NCBI RefSeq assembly: GCF_019320115.1
Contig: NC_089593.1
Location: 8,938,386 to 9,002,385, forward strand
Reading direction: 5' to 3'
DNA from: Miscanthus floridulus
Taxonomy: Eukaryota; Streptophyta; Magnoliopsida; Poales; Poaceae
DNA length: 64,000 nucleotides
Of the stretch, positions 22,430 to 32,890 are shown in pieces (positions within the stretch are counted from its first letter, which is position 1; each line of letters opens with the position of its first letter). The notes beneath the pieces were generated by a model. The model saw only the letters and a program-made list of their open reading frames with translations. It was not told the DNA's origin and did not search any database. The position numbers were made by a program, and so were the translations under genes.

Positions 22430-23590
22430 AGCGTCTGTCCGCCCGGACAGACCAACCCGCGTGGCGTGATGACCAAGAAAAAAAGAGGGGTGCGTGTTGC
22501 AGGGCCTGCACCCCATCCTTTTCCCTGAGTCAGCGCATGGGAGCGCGTGCGACCACTCGCTCATGTGGGGTGTAGAATCTTGAGATGCGCGAGCAAGCAT
22601 CCAAAGCATATAATAATCTGGTCTAGGAGCTCAGTAAGAGGTCCACCGCCTCTGTCTTTGTGTGCTATGCTAACAGTGTTGTGCATATGCAAATGCAGTG
22701 GCGCTAAGTAGTGTGTCTGTGCATGCGAGGTCATGAGAGAGAGAGAATGACCAGCGCTGGGAGTTTGTGAGAGGAGCGTGGGCCTGCATCTGCATGTGTC
22801 ATTTGCCGCTCCCATGATGGGTGATCGTGGGCATCGAGCTCCGTGGTGGCATATGCGTTTCATATGTATGTTTCATATGTTTCATCCGGATGTTTCGTGT
22901 GTTTCATCTGAATGTTGCATATGTTGCAATAGCTATACACGTATGTTGCAAGTGTATCTTTCATATGTTTCAGCTATTTCATCTGGATGTTATATGTTTT
23001 CATTTGGATGTTGCATATGTTGTAGTGGCTATATATACACGTATGTGTGAGTGCGTGTTTTAAATATTTCACGTGTTTTAGACATATATTGCAAGTGTTT
23101 TATTTGAATGTTGCATATGTTGCAGTGGCTATACACATATGTTGCAGGCGTAAGTTTCAATTTGTTTCACCTTGTTTCAGTATGTTACCACAGGCGCTGC
23201 TCCCCACATGCTCTAACTTGCGGGCACGCACGCGCTGCACACACCCAGCCAATGCTGCCTATGTGTGCATGCGGGCCAGCTCTAACAGTTGGATGTGCAC
23301 GCAACGGACAGTCACTCCCTAGTCAAAGTGCATGCGTGCATGCAGAGCACCAGAGCGGGCTAGCACCCAAACGGAGGCGTGGCGGCCCCCACGGTGTAGC
23401 ATGCAGCCCGGGTCAATCCGTGGGTAAGCGTGATGTGCTCCCTCTCTCTCACATGCAGCTGGGAAGGCCCTAGACGCATGCTCTCCGGGCAGGCGTGGGG
23501 CACAGCAGAAGCAAGAGCAGGTCGGGGCGCAGCAAACGCAGTAGCACGCGGTCGTTCAGACGCGCGTGTCCGTTCGGACGTCTGGACGCT
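22430..23590. mobile_element. Possible DNA-transposon relic with imperfect tandem repeats
   Basis: The two ends are inverted and similar: AGCGTCTGTCCG at the left, and GACGTCTGGACGCT at the right, whose reverse complement starts AGCGTCCAGACG. No target duplication could be confirmed. Inside, 22855-23165 is a degenerate tandem array of phrases like ATGTTTCATATGTTTCA and ATGTTGCATATGTTGCA. The flanks are GC-rich and CpG-rich. No transposase was seen, so any element would be non-autonomous. Confidence 0.35.
22855..23165. repeat. Degenerate tandem repeat (GTTTCATATGTT / GTTGCATATGTT units)
   Basis: Successive units of roughly 25-60 bp alternate TTTCAT(C)TGGATGTT and GTTGCATATGTTGCA with GCTATA(C)ACGTATGTTGCA. 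Unit length is irregular. ORFs here (such as Cys- and Val-rich frames) arise from the repeat. Confidence 0.6.
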
Positions 23591-24429
23591 AATGTAACAT
23601 CCTAGGTGTTAAGCTTGCATTATCACCTGCATTCCATAAGCATAAGCATCATTTATTCATTCATAATCATACACATATGATAATATTTTTGATTTAGTCT
23701 ACAATGGTTCTATGTGATGCTTTGCTTTTAATGAGTGACTTTATTTGTTCAGGTGATAACTCAAGTGCTTGATGTTTGATCACCAAAATAAGTTAGATCA
23801 ACATAGGATCACAAATGAGTTAGGGTTTGTGTTTATCATTTAGTCAAAATATGCTTCTAAGTGTTTAAATTAGGTATGAAGCCTTTTTCATGATGCTGTT
23901 TTGACCAAAATATAATTATAATTTCAGTACCCTTTCTGAGGTTTGACTCTAAATAAAAGTTGAAGTGTTAGTTGTGTACTACAAACTTTGTTTAAGGATC
24001 AAGGATCAAATCCACTTTTAACAAGTCCAAACAGTAGCCACAAGTTTCAATCTAGTACTGTTTTGAATCTCTTAACAAAATTTTCAAGTCTAAGATTAGC
24101 AGTTACCAAATTCAATGTTTGGGAATTTATCTAATCAATTTTTATAAACAAAATTTGTGCAACTTTGCTTCTATGAATTGGTGTGATATTTGCACTTTGA
24201 TATTGAGCTATTGGTTGGATTGTTTGGTCAATGTTTAGCTATTAAATAAATTGCCCAAAGTAGCAAATCAATTCATTTGTAGCCATGTTAACTGAATGCA
24301 GTTTTTCAGTTTCAAGGTTAGATTTTTAAAATTCAAAATCTTCCAAACTATCAAGTTTTTGTGGTTACTCATTAAAGCAATGTCAGAGATCTCTTTTAGC
24401 TCTACAACTTTTAGTAATGACGTTTTAGC

Positions 24430-25400
24430 TAAGGATGAACAGATCGGGAGAGTGAGAGCGAGGAAGTAGCTATGTCAGGCTGCTACAGTGTCGCATGGAC
24501 AACAGCCAGCTCGGCTGCTACACTGCCGTCGACAGTGTCCTTCTCGGTGCTTCACCGTTGGGATACGTAGCCGCCGTGAACAGGGGCCGAGCTACGCTGG
24601 CGAGCCTAGAGAAACGTCGCTCGTGCCCATTCAATGCCCAGCGCCAGCCAACTCCTTTTCCTCCCCTTGCTGTGCCACCCGCCGTTCTTCTCTGTCCGTT
24701 GGCTGTTTTTGCAGCCACCGCTCGCTCCCCATCCAATTCGTCGCGTCCATAGCTTCGCCATGCGTGGCTCTCCCATCCCAACCTAGTTGCGACGTCGTTC
24801 TTCGTAGGTGAGGGCCCTTGGGCCAAGCCGCCGCCATGGGCGCCATGGCCACCGAGCTTGTGCCTGTCTCCCTCTTCTGCCCTTTCTTCTTATTTTAGCA
24901 TCACCTTTGGACGTAGAAGCTAGCTCCGAAGCCAATTTAATCTCTACCGCCGTTCCCTCGTCGGAACATGGCTTGCCGCCGTCGCGCTCTGGCCGCCGCG
25001 CCGCCATCCGCGTGGCTACGCCTCGCTGCAGCCCCGCCGAGCCTTACCCTAACCTCTAGATCCTTGTGCGAGCTCCCTAGAGCCCATGCTCGTGGCCACC
25101 GGCCAAACCTTGGCCGGAGACGGTGAGTCCGTTGCCGCCGTCGTGGCTTAGTGCCACCGCACCGCCGCCTAGATTAGGAGTCGAGCACCCCACCTTAATC
25201 TACCTCGTTAGATGCAGAATGAGACGAGGAGTCTAACGATGGTGGTCCTGTCGCTGGCAACCTCGCCGATGGCGAGCTATTGCCTGTTAACCAGGCGGCT
25301 CTGCTCTGTCCCTATGACAAGTGGGGTCGGTGGACCTTGGGCCCCTGCGGTCAGCGCTTCTGGGTGCATGGACCGGGTGCACTTAGCTGTGGTTAGAGCG
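24430..25400. repeat. GC-rich block in solo LTR B with possible splice donor
   Basis: Equivalent in position to the GC-rich block of the element A LTR. Frames are open in several phases without a recognised protein. GGAGACGGTGAGTCC at about 25115-25130 matches a 5' splice site. Together with the acceptor-like ACATATAG before 26393 it could bound an intron inside the LTR. Confidence 0.4.
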
Positions 25401-26304
25401 TATTTTGTTTGTTTGTTTTCTGTTTTTCTTTTTCAGAATTTGAATCAAACTTCAAAAATACATAACTTGAGCTAGGAAAGTCCAAAAATGGTGAATCAAA
25501 TTTTGTTAGCTTTGTCTTGCTGTGCTCTACATGTTAGAGTCATAATTTTTTTCTGTTTGAAAAAAATTATATACTGTTTTTATTTACCAATAATAATACC
25601 TTTTTGCTTCCAAAAATGATATTTAAAACTATAGGTATAAAAAATTCATGAAACCAATTTTCATAGTTTTCTAGTGACATGCTCTATGCAGCATAATTAT
25701 GAAATCTTTTGTTTGACAATAAAAGTGGGCTGACCCTGTTTAGGTTAAATTAAGTATATATTATTTGTCCTTTTTATATATGATACTCCATGTATTCAAA
25801 TGTGATGAAATTTGTGTGGTATACTATTCACAGCACATATGTGCTGCTGTATTTTTCTGCAAATCAGATTTGTACAGCAACTGACCTTTTTCTTTTATGC
25901 CTTGTTTACTAAGTAAATGGATTGGGCATGCTACAAATATTTTTGGGTTGCAACTTTAACTTTCTTATCATGTTTTAGGTGTGTCTTAGCTACTGTACTG
26001 GTTGTGAACATATAGGATTCCTTTTGATGCGGTCTCTTATTTTCCTATGTTTGTTATGTTATGGCTTGCCTAGCTTCTAACTTTTTTCGGTAGATAATTG
26101 TTTGATCGTGCCAGGTTGCTTTAGGAACTTTTGTTGATGTGCCAAGCATATCCAACATTAGTAAGCTTTAGATGAATTAAAATCTTGTCTTCTCTACCAG
26201 AGAAGTGATATGCACCTACTCAGTAAAAAGATTTGATTATAAGCCACACTTTGTCACCTTTATGTTGTTAATACAACCCTAGTTTCCTATGTTATTAGGG
26301 CTAC

Positions 26305-26601
26305 ATGAGTGCATCCTTATTTCATATCATGACATCATTACCTTACATCTTTTATGATTCACTTTATTTATGCACCGCCTACATACATATAGGATCGGAG
26401 GAGGACATTCCATTTGAGTATGTGATCGTCGAGGAGAAGAACCCTCAGGAGTTGCCACCCGAAGGCGAAGGACAAGTCTTTGAACCACTTCCGGGGTGCC
26501 TGAACCATGGACCCTCCACTTTTCGCCGAGGCAAGCCTCGGACATTTCACTTTCCTATCTATCTCTGTTTTAAATTACACTTGAGTAATGTTAAACTTTA
26601 G
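26305..26601 (+). CDS. LTR-encoded acidic peptide or exon in solo LTR B, uncharacterised
   Basis: ATG 26305, 98 codons. The informative part begins after the acceptor-like CATATAG at about 26385-26392: GSEEDIPFEYVIVEEKNPQE, then PEGEGQVFEPLPGCLNHGPS, then TFRRGKPR. Compare element A: acidic stretch, ELPECPDHRPSSFERGKPR, aligned without gaps over the LP.C..H.PS.F.RGKPR core, with many third-position differences. I know no family for it. The codons upstream of the acceptor-like site are probably not coding. Confidence 0.4.
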   Translation: MSASLFHIMTSLPYIFYDSLYLCTAYIHIGSEEDIPFEYVIVEEKNPQELPPEGEGQVFEPLPGCLNHGPSTFRRGKPRTFHFPIYLCFKLHLSNVKL

Positions 26602-28060
26602 TTATGCATTAAGTTGCTAGGTGTTGATTGGTAACCGTTGCTGCATCTTGTACTTTGACTAGAAAAATTTATCACCCTTTCTAACTAGAAATAGACCGTT
26701 CTATGCTTAGTTATGCTTAGACTGGTAGAAGTCGGGTGATTCCTGTCACCTGCGAGATATAGGTGGTCACTTGTCCAATTGAGAAACCATGGATTCATAT
26801 GGAGATTAATAATTGATGATCGGGCGGGATCCTCGGTTGTTGTTGTTAATGTCTCAGGCTCAACTTGTGTTTTGATCCCGTCTGTTTCAATTAAGGACCA
26901 CTTCACCTTGGTTGAGATTGAATGTACCTTCACTTAACGGACGGATAACTCGTTCCGACTGTGAAATTGAATAGCTCGTTTGAGATGAGTCATTGGACCG
27001 TTATCATTTTTGGGAGGGGAGCCTGAAGGAAGGGGACTGGTCCAAGACCATGTTTGCTACGGGCTACAGGCTTCGGGCAATTCATGTGAGGACGTAGGAT
27101 CATGAGTTTTGCGAAACGGTCCAAACTCACCACCGAATGGAGTGAACGGTGACTCACGCGAGTGTTGCTAACTCGTGGGAGTGTGTGATACAGGCTTTAA
27201 CCAGCTGGTGAAATCGATTTGAATCATCGTCTCTCCCGGATAGTGAGAAACTCGTACCTTGCTCCGGTAGTCGTAGTAAATACTTGGCATATGATGTTGA
27301 CCATTATTGAATTATGATTGGTTACTATTCTCTATAAATGGGCACTATTCTTTATAATTGATTAATATTCTCTATAATTCAATTATATGGTGTAAGATAG
27401 TGTTGATGTAGTTCTAAATAGCTCAATCTTAAATCCTGCAACTAAAATTTGAAAGTAAGGATTACTTTAATAAGCTCTTTTGCAAAGTATTGCTATCCAA
27501 CTCACACCACCATATATAGCCTTACATATCCTTGGAGTCTTTTATTTTGTTCTCTGTCGAGTAAGTCTTGCTGAGTACAATTGAGTACTCAAGGTTTTAT
27601 TCCCTCCGTTGCAGGTGTCACTCTGTATGAAGGTTACTGTATTACTTGCTTTAGTCCCGCGATGGACACCGATGAATAAAGGCCAACGGGTATGGCCGTA
27701 TTCCAACTATTTTACTTTGCTTTTATTGGAGGTGTTTGATAAACTGCCAATGTATTTAGACTTATGACAATAATATAGTTTAAAAACTATGTTAATTTCT
27801 TGTATCATATTTGAATTCGGTATTGTAATAAGTATTGTGAACTCAGTTTGTATCTTAAACTTCCGTTGTGAACTCTATGTATTATGATGCATGTTGTTTC
27901 CCTTAATCATGTACAATCTGGGTTGTGACGTTGATTTATTGAGGCCCTTCGAGGTACTCAACGGACTACCAGGTTTATATGAGTAACGATATGCGCGTGT
28001 CAACGTGTTTAACGGGGACCGTCATACTTAATCTTATATGAATCGGGCGGTTTTGTCACA

Positions 28061-29399
28061 GCTAACATGGCCCACTGCATTAACCTAGTAGGACGATTAA
28101 AGTAGTTACAGCATCCAGGTCCAGCGTGACAGCTAAAACAATTGAAAAGAAAAGAAACAGCACAAGCGACACACGTACTGACATACACTGTCCACACTCG
28201 CAAAGGCACACCAAGTTCAAACAAGTAAACATAAGCTGCTTCAGCAGCAACTTTATCATCAGCTACAGCATCCTCGGCGTGCTGGGGGTCAAGCGTCCGA
28301 GGGTCTCCATCTGAAGTACAGCCATGTTCAGCCGAACACACCATATATACATCCACTCTTCATCTGGACATGTCCGTGTCCATGGTTGGTCAGCAGTTAC
28401 CGGCCAGCCTCCTGCGTCCCACTCTTCAACTGCTGCATGTTTGATCAAGCTGCAGAACAAGAATCGAAACAAACATAGCAATGAAACTGAATAAAAAGCG
28501 AAGGTACTGATGAGTGACGACAGGGGCTTCCAGTCCAATTTGTCAGGCTTAAGATGGGCAAGCCAATGTGTCTCCAACAATCACATTCCTTCTTCACTTT
28601 AGGTGCCTTTGCATGCTCATGTATCGAACCTAGCCTACTACGTAAATAATGATGCATGCAAAACTTTAATTGCCACCATTGAACGCTCTACCTGTTTTGT
28701 TATGATGCAGCAACAACAGTTTTTTCACGTGCACACTTGTAAAATCTTGAAGCAAAACAAACAAACTATTAGAAAGTCGACTAGATAATGAACCATCCAA
28801 ATTTCAAACATTGCATTTCTTCACAAAAAGGGGGTGTACAACGACATCACACAGAGTGGAAGGCGTTATAAAAGATCAGCATAATACAACAACCCACAGC
28901 TTTTTATTATTACTACGTAGGACACGTCGACAACCGGCTTGCAAACAAAAATAGAGTACCATACAACCAGTAGTAGTAATAATAACAACAAAAAAGGGTG
29001 GGAAATCGGAATAGTAAGTAGCCTGCATGATGAGGGTGTCAAACCACATCATCTGCATCTTCACAAATCTCAGAAGTGGATGCAGTGCCATACTGCTGGT
29101 TCCCTCCCTGGCTTGGAAGGTGCTCCCTCTGCAGCCTGTCCATACTGCTGCTGGTGGATGTAGCCTAGCTAGCAGCACTTAAATGGTGCAGCTCTGCGTG
29201 CAAACTTTGACACCAATGGACACTCTGCGTTGAGACGCCCACACTTACACAATGGACAGGCGAAGCAAAACAGTACTAGAAATGGGAAGTTAAAAGTTGA
29301 ACACTGGCGGCGAATAGGTAATGAACCATTATCAAATTTCAAGCATTATTACATTGCTTCGGTAAACAACATGAGACATAGTGGAAGGCATTCTAAAAG
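28061..29399. other. Unassigned intergenic DNA with a local repeat
   Basis: No protein family recognised. Minus-strand frames at 28009-28580 show GT-AG-like borders but no identity. A segment around 28785-28875 (TAATGAACCAT, CAAATTTCAA, GAGTGGAAGGCGTTATAAAA) recurs in diverged form at about 29315-29400, a local duplication separated by about 450 bp. Confidence 0.4.
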
Positions 29400-29567
29400 G
29401 TGGCGTTTAGATGGAGACCGGCATAGGGATAGAGACAGGGATATCCCACCCTTGAAAGGTTAATATTGTATCCTAGCTATCCATTCTTTACGTCTTATTT
29501 AATCTTAGTTGTTCATCTATTTCCCTATCCCTATCCCACCCCCTATATCCATGTATCCAAATGCCAC
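29400..29567. mobile_element. Short palindromic MITE
   Basis: Terminal inverted repeats GTGGCGTTTAGATGGA and (reverse complement of the right end) GTGGCATTTGGATACA. The subterminal inverted tracts CATAGGGATAG and CCCTATCCCTAT give a foldback of about 168 bp. Flanking TAAA occurs on both sides. No coding capacity. Confidence 0.6.
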
Positions 29568-29680
29568 TAAAGAGAATACAAACAACATAACATAGTTTTT
29601 TTTTCTTACACAGACGAGGAGGAAGAGCAAGACCTAGACCACTACATAGTACCACGTCCACAGGATACTTGCAAACAAAG

Positions 29681-30001
29681 TTACAACCAGAAGACTAGCT
29701 GATGATAAAAGATAATACGGAGATGCATGAAAGGTACATAGATAGCTAGCTCACCAGGGTCTTCCTCCTCAACAACTTGATGATGATGATGATCCTCTGG
29801 TTGTTGTCGGATGACAATATCCCTTGCACGATTCACGTACTCCTCAAGCGTATTACACATGTTGCCATCATTTATTTTCTTTGTTGCTGCACCTAAGCTG
29901 GCGAGGCTATAAATGCTCGCCCTCTTAAAAGCCCTTGCCTTCGCCAAGCATTTGACAAACCCAATGATGAACAGCAGTATTGCTGCCGCCAACAGCTTCA
30001 T
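29681..30001 (-). CDS. Hypothetical small protein with N-terminal hydrophobic segment
   Basis: ATG 30001 opens MKLLAAAILLFIIGFVKCLA, a signal-peptide or anchor-like segment, followed by a basic stretch, then NTLEEYVNRARDIVIRQQ and a His/Glu-rich run (EDHHHHQVVEEEDPG). A good splice donor (G|GTGAGC, at about 29755) follows EEEDPG, so the last codons of the open frame are probably intronic and a second exon would lie to the left. I cannot identify the family or fix that exon. A lone open frame is possible. Confidence 0.35.
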   Translation of the reverse strand: MKLLAAAILLFIIGFVKCLAKARAFKRASIYSLASLGAATKKINDGNMCNTLEEYVNRARDIVIRQQPEDHHHHQVVEEEDPGELAIYVPFMHLRIIFYHQLVFWL

Positions 30002-30396
30002 GTCGCCGCCTGGTGGCCAGGACTTGCAGAAGACATAGACGGCCACGGTTACCTTAGACACCGCGGTGTTGTCCTCGATGTTATTAAGTTGCTCAACTCA
30101 AAAGCTTAAGCTGATAGGAAGAGGTGGACAATTCACTTATATTCCAACACTTCCTCTCACGTGAAGGTTTTCTCAGGCCTCAGACGTGGAATAGGAGCGA
30201 GCAGCAATTATTTTATTTTAATTGCGTTAAATCGGGGGGAGAATTCCCCACCTGAATATAATAATATTTTTTCTTGACTGACTTAATTGCTCAAACTACC
30301 GTGGTCTTCTTTGCTTTCTTGGAGGTCATAAACAACTCCATTCTAGTGGACGAATCGGTATATGAAGCACAATTGGTTATTCTTTTTTTCATTTGA

Positions 30397-30640
30397 GCCC
30401 TTGTTTAGTTGGGAAAATTTGGATTTTGGAGCTACTGTAGCGCGCTTGTTTTTATTTGGCAAATAGTGTTTAAACATAGACTAATTAGGCTCAAAACGTT
30501 CGTCTCGCAATTTCCCACCAAACTGTGCAATTAGTTTTTCTTTTCGTCTACATTTAATGCTTCATACACGGGCCGCAAACATTCGATGTGACAAATACTG
30601 TAGCAACTTTTTAGAAGTTGGGGTGAAACTAAACAAGGGC
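30397..30640. mobile_element. MITE, 244 bp, perfect 14-bp terminal inverted repeats
   Basis: Ends GCCCTTGTTTAGTT and AACTAAACAAGGGC are perfect inverted repeats, flanked by TGA on both sides (30394-30396 and 30641-30643). The 3-bp duplication and the GTTTAG(T)T ends resemble PIF/Harbinger-type grass MITEs. There is no ORF. Confidence 0.85.
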
Positions 30641-30889
30641 TGAGACGACAACCTCACGACAGCCTCTGTTTCAAATTAAATCAACTTCTACCACCAGTCC
30701 ACAGCACTCTTGACTCTTGAGGCTGATGAGGCCCATCCCTCTCGTATCGTATCTCTCTCAAACACACGCGAGGACACCAAGGAAGTGAGAAGTGAGCACC
30801 CCGGACCGCTAATCCTATGTATATTTGCACAAGACTGGAAAAATACATACGGCGTTGCTGTCAATGTGTGCCACGTCTTTTTCTAATAT

Positions 30890-32623
30890 TTTTTCGAGAG
30901 GACAGCAAAAGCTTTGGCCGCGATTTCTATTAGACGATGAAAGAAAAAAAGGCAAATGCCCACCCAATTTTTTGAGCGGAAACTAGGTCCAAAAACCATA
31001 CAACTTAGGAGAGTGCACCACTTGTCTTAGCAACTTTGGTACAACAACTGGGCAACTATCACAACTCACACCACTACTTTATCCAACTTGGTCAGAACGA
31101 CCCAACTAAACAACTCAAATATCAACTAACAAGGACCGAAGAAGACGACGTCCTGCCGAGCGACACCAAACAGTAAGGATCAATCGCGAAACTGGACTGC
31201 CTAGCCATGCCCCCAAGGAGAAAATGACGCTAAACGCGCCGACATGGTAGCCCGCCAAGGAAGGTTTTCACCTGCAACATCCAGTATGGTAGGAGAAGAG
31301 GTAGGAAAGGACGCCTTCAAGAAGGGAATGCCGTCCGCAGACGTCGTCGTCCACGCTTTCGCCCCCACCTCAAACGACCTCCACACCGTCGCCGCCAGAG
31401 GCCCAACCCTACCAGGAGGCAGGGTGCGGCGCCTAGACGCCGCCCCTAGGGACACCGACTAGGAGAAGCGTCGGGGAAACCAGCCGGAGAGTCCGCCCCC
31501 CACCGCAATCGGCAATGCCGGCCAACAGCAGGCAGAACCAACCAGCTCCACCATGAAAACTACCCCGGGGAAGGGGAAAGGCAGATGACAGGGAGAAGAG
31601 GGCCGGGATCAAAAGAAGCCCCAGTCGCCCAACCCACCAACGTCCCCACCCCCTGCCGAGCCGGCCCCACAACAATCACGCCGCGCAACACCTCCAGCAG
31701 CCTCCGCGCCGAACTACCGTCATCACGCCCGCTCCCCAGCCCTCCGTGGATCTCGGTCAAACCACATCACTGGCACCGGGCGAGGAACACGCAGGATGCC
31801 ACAATGGGAGCGCCAAGCACCAAGCGCCTGCAGCCCCAGCCACTGGCGGCGTTCCCAGCACCCAGGCTAGAGCCGCCGCCGTGGACGCATGGGCTCCCCG
31901 CCGTATCTGGCAAAGAACCACTGGATCCAGCCAGCAGGCCATCGGATCTGGCTCCAAGCCGCTGGATCGAGAGGGGATCCATGCTGCCCACTCCGCCATG
32001 CCGCACAGCCGTCGGATCCGGCCCTAGGCACACCGGATCCGGCCTCCAGCACCCCGAATCCGCTGACCTGAGCCACCGTAGTAGGCGCCTCATCTAGCTA
32101 GCGTCAAAGGGGATCTGGCCGCCATCACCGCAGCACGCCGGAGCCCATGCCAGGCACCGTCCAGATCCAGTCACCGCGCACGCCGGAGCAGCGTCCTCTC
32201 ATTCCCCCTACGGGATCCAGCCGAGCCCGGCCAGCAGCCCGGCCAAAGCGGCCATGCCCGACCGGAGCCAGAGCAAGGGAGGGAGGAGGCAGTTGGAGAG
32301 GGCGCGGGCACCACGTGGGCATGCTCGGCCGCCGAGAACCCCGGCCACCCGTGTAGATCCGGCCACCGGACCTCAGAGCAGGCCCGGTCACGCTGCTCGA
32401 CGCAGCCCGCCGGGATGGGAAAGGAGAGAGGAAGGAGAGTGATGGGTGAGGAGGAGAGCGAGATTGCCGCACCGCCGCCCTCCTCGCTGCTTGCCGGGCC
32501 TCCGGGCGGCAGCTCCGGCGGCGGCGCAGGCGCCGCTAGGGTTGCGGGGATGCGGGTGCGAGGGCTAGGAGAGCCGCCCGTCGGGACGACGCGGGGGGCA
32601 AGAGTCTCCTTTCTATTTTTTCC
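30890..32623 (-). mobile_element. Poly(A) retroposon with 13-bp target duplication
   Basis: Flanked by CTTTTTCTAATAT at 30877-30889 and 32624-32636. The left end carries the A tail as TTTTTCGAGAGG on the plus strand (TCTCGAAAAA on the minus strand), so the element is on the minus strand. Its 3' region is AT-rich, and the remaining about 1.4 kb (31200-32620) is very GC-rich with overlapping open frames. No RT, endonuclease or other domain was recognised. It may be a non-autonomous or internally deleted LINE derivative, or a processed non-coding transcript. Confidence 0.8.
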
Positions 32624-32865
32624 CTTTTTCTAATATAATATGAATCCTTCCTATATATGTTAGGCGCTCAAAGTGGCAGCAGGTTGGCTAAATCATTCTT
32701 TTTATATGAATTACTCAAACTTCCCTCCTAAAGTATACTGTACTACTCCTATCTTTCTAAGAGGGGAGAATACACATTGATTGATTACTCGGAAACCGCA
32801 GGAGCAGGAGCACCTAGGTTCGGTGAAGCTAGTGTAATCAAGAATGCATCCACTTGTTACCTGGG

Positions 32866-32890
32866 CACGGTTGTCAGAGCTTGTTGGGGG
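32866..32890 (-). pseudogene. Fragment of SWC6 exon 1 end plus donor
   Basis: The minus strand reads AGCTCTGACAACCG-GCCCAG followed by GTAACAA. This is identical, but for one base, to the end of SWC6 exon 1 (SSDNRAQ) and its splice donor at 43718-43745. Similarity does not extend far on either side. It shows an old partial duplication of the gene. Confidence 0.65.

Larger units (their letters stand above)
23593..28060 (+). mobile_element. Gypsy solo LTR (element B), 4.5 kb, with perfect 5-bp target duplication
   Basis: Starts TGTAACATCC and ends GGTTTTGTCACA. GCTAA stands immediately on both sides (23588-23592 and 28061-28065), a 5-bp target duplication. No internal gag or pol is present. 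It is related to the LTR of element A in plus orientation. Shared landmarks include the GKPR peptide region, the block GGTAGAAGTCG.GTGATT, AACCAGCTGGTGA, and the AT-rich/GC-rich/AT-rich architecture (GC-rich part 24430-25400). Confidence 0.9.

Noticed and set aside
29740..29775. A third SWC6 exon fragment (GAGGAAGACCCTGGT shared with the exon 2 end)
   Set aside because: Only about 15 bp match and the rest of the frame is unrelated; probably coincidence around an acidic codon run and a donor.
31585..32097. 170-codon plus-strand ORF in the retroposon
   Set aside because: Antisense to the retroposon, overlapped by open frames in the other phases, Pro/Ala/Arg-rich and without a domain.
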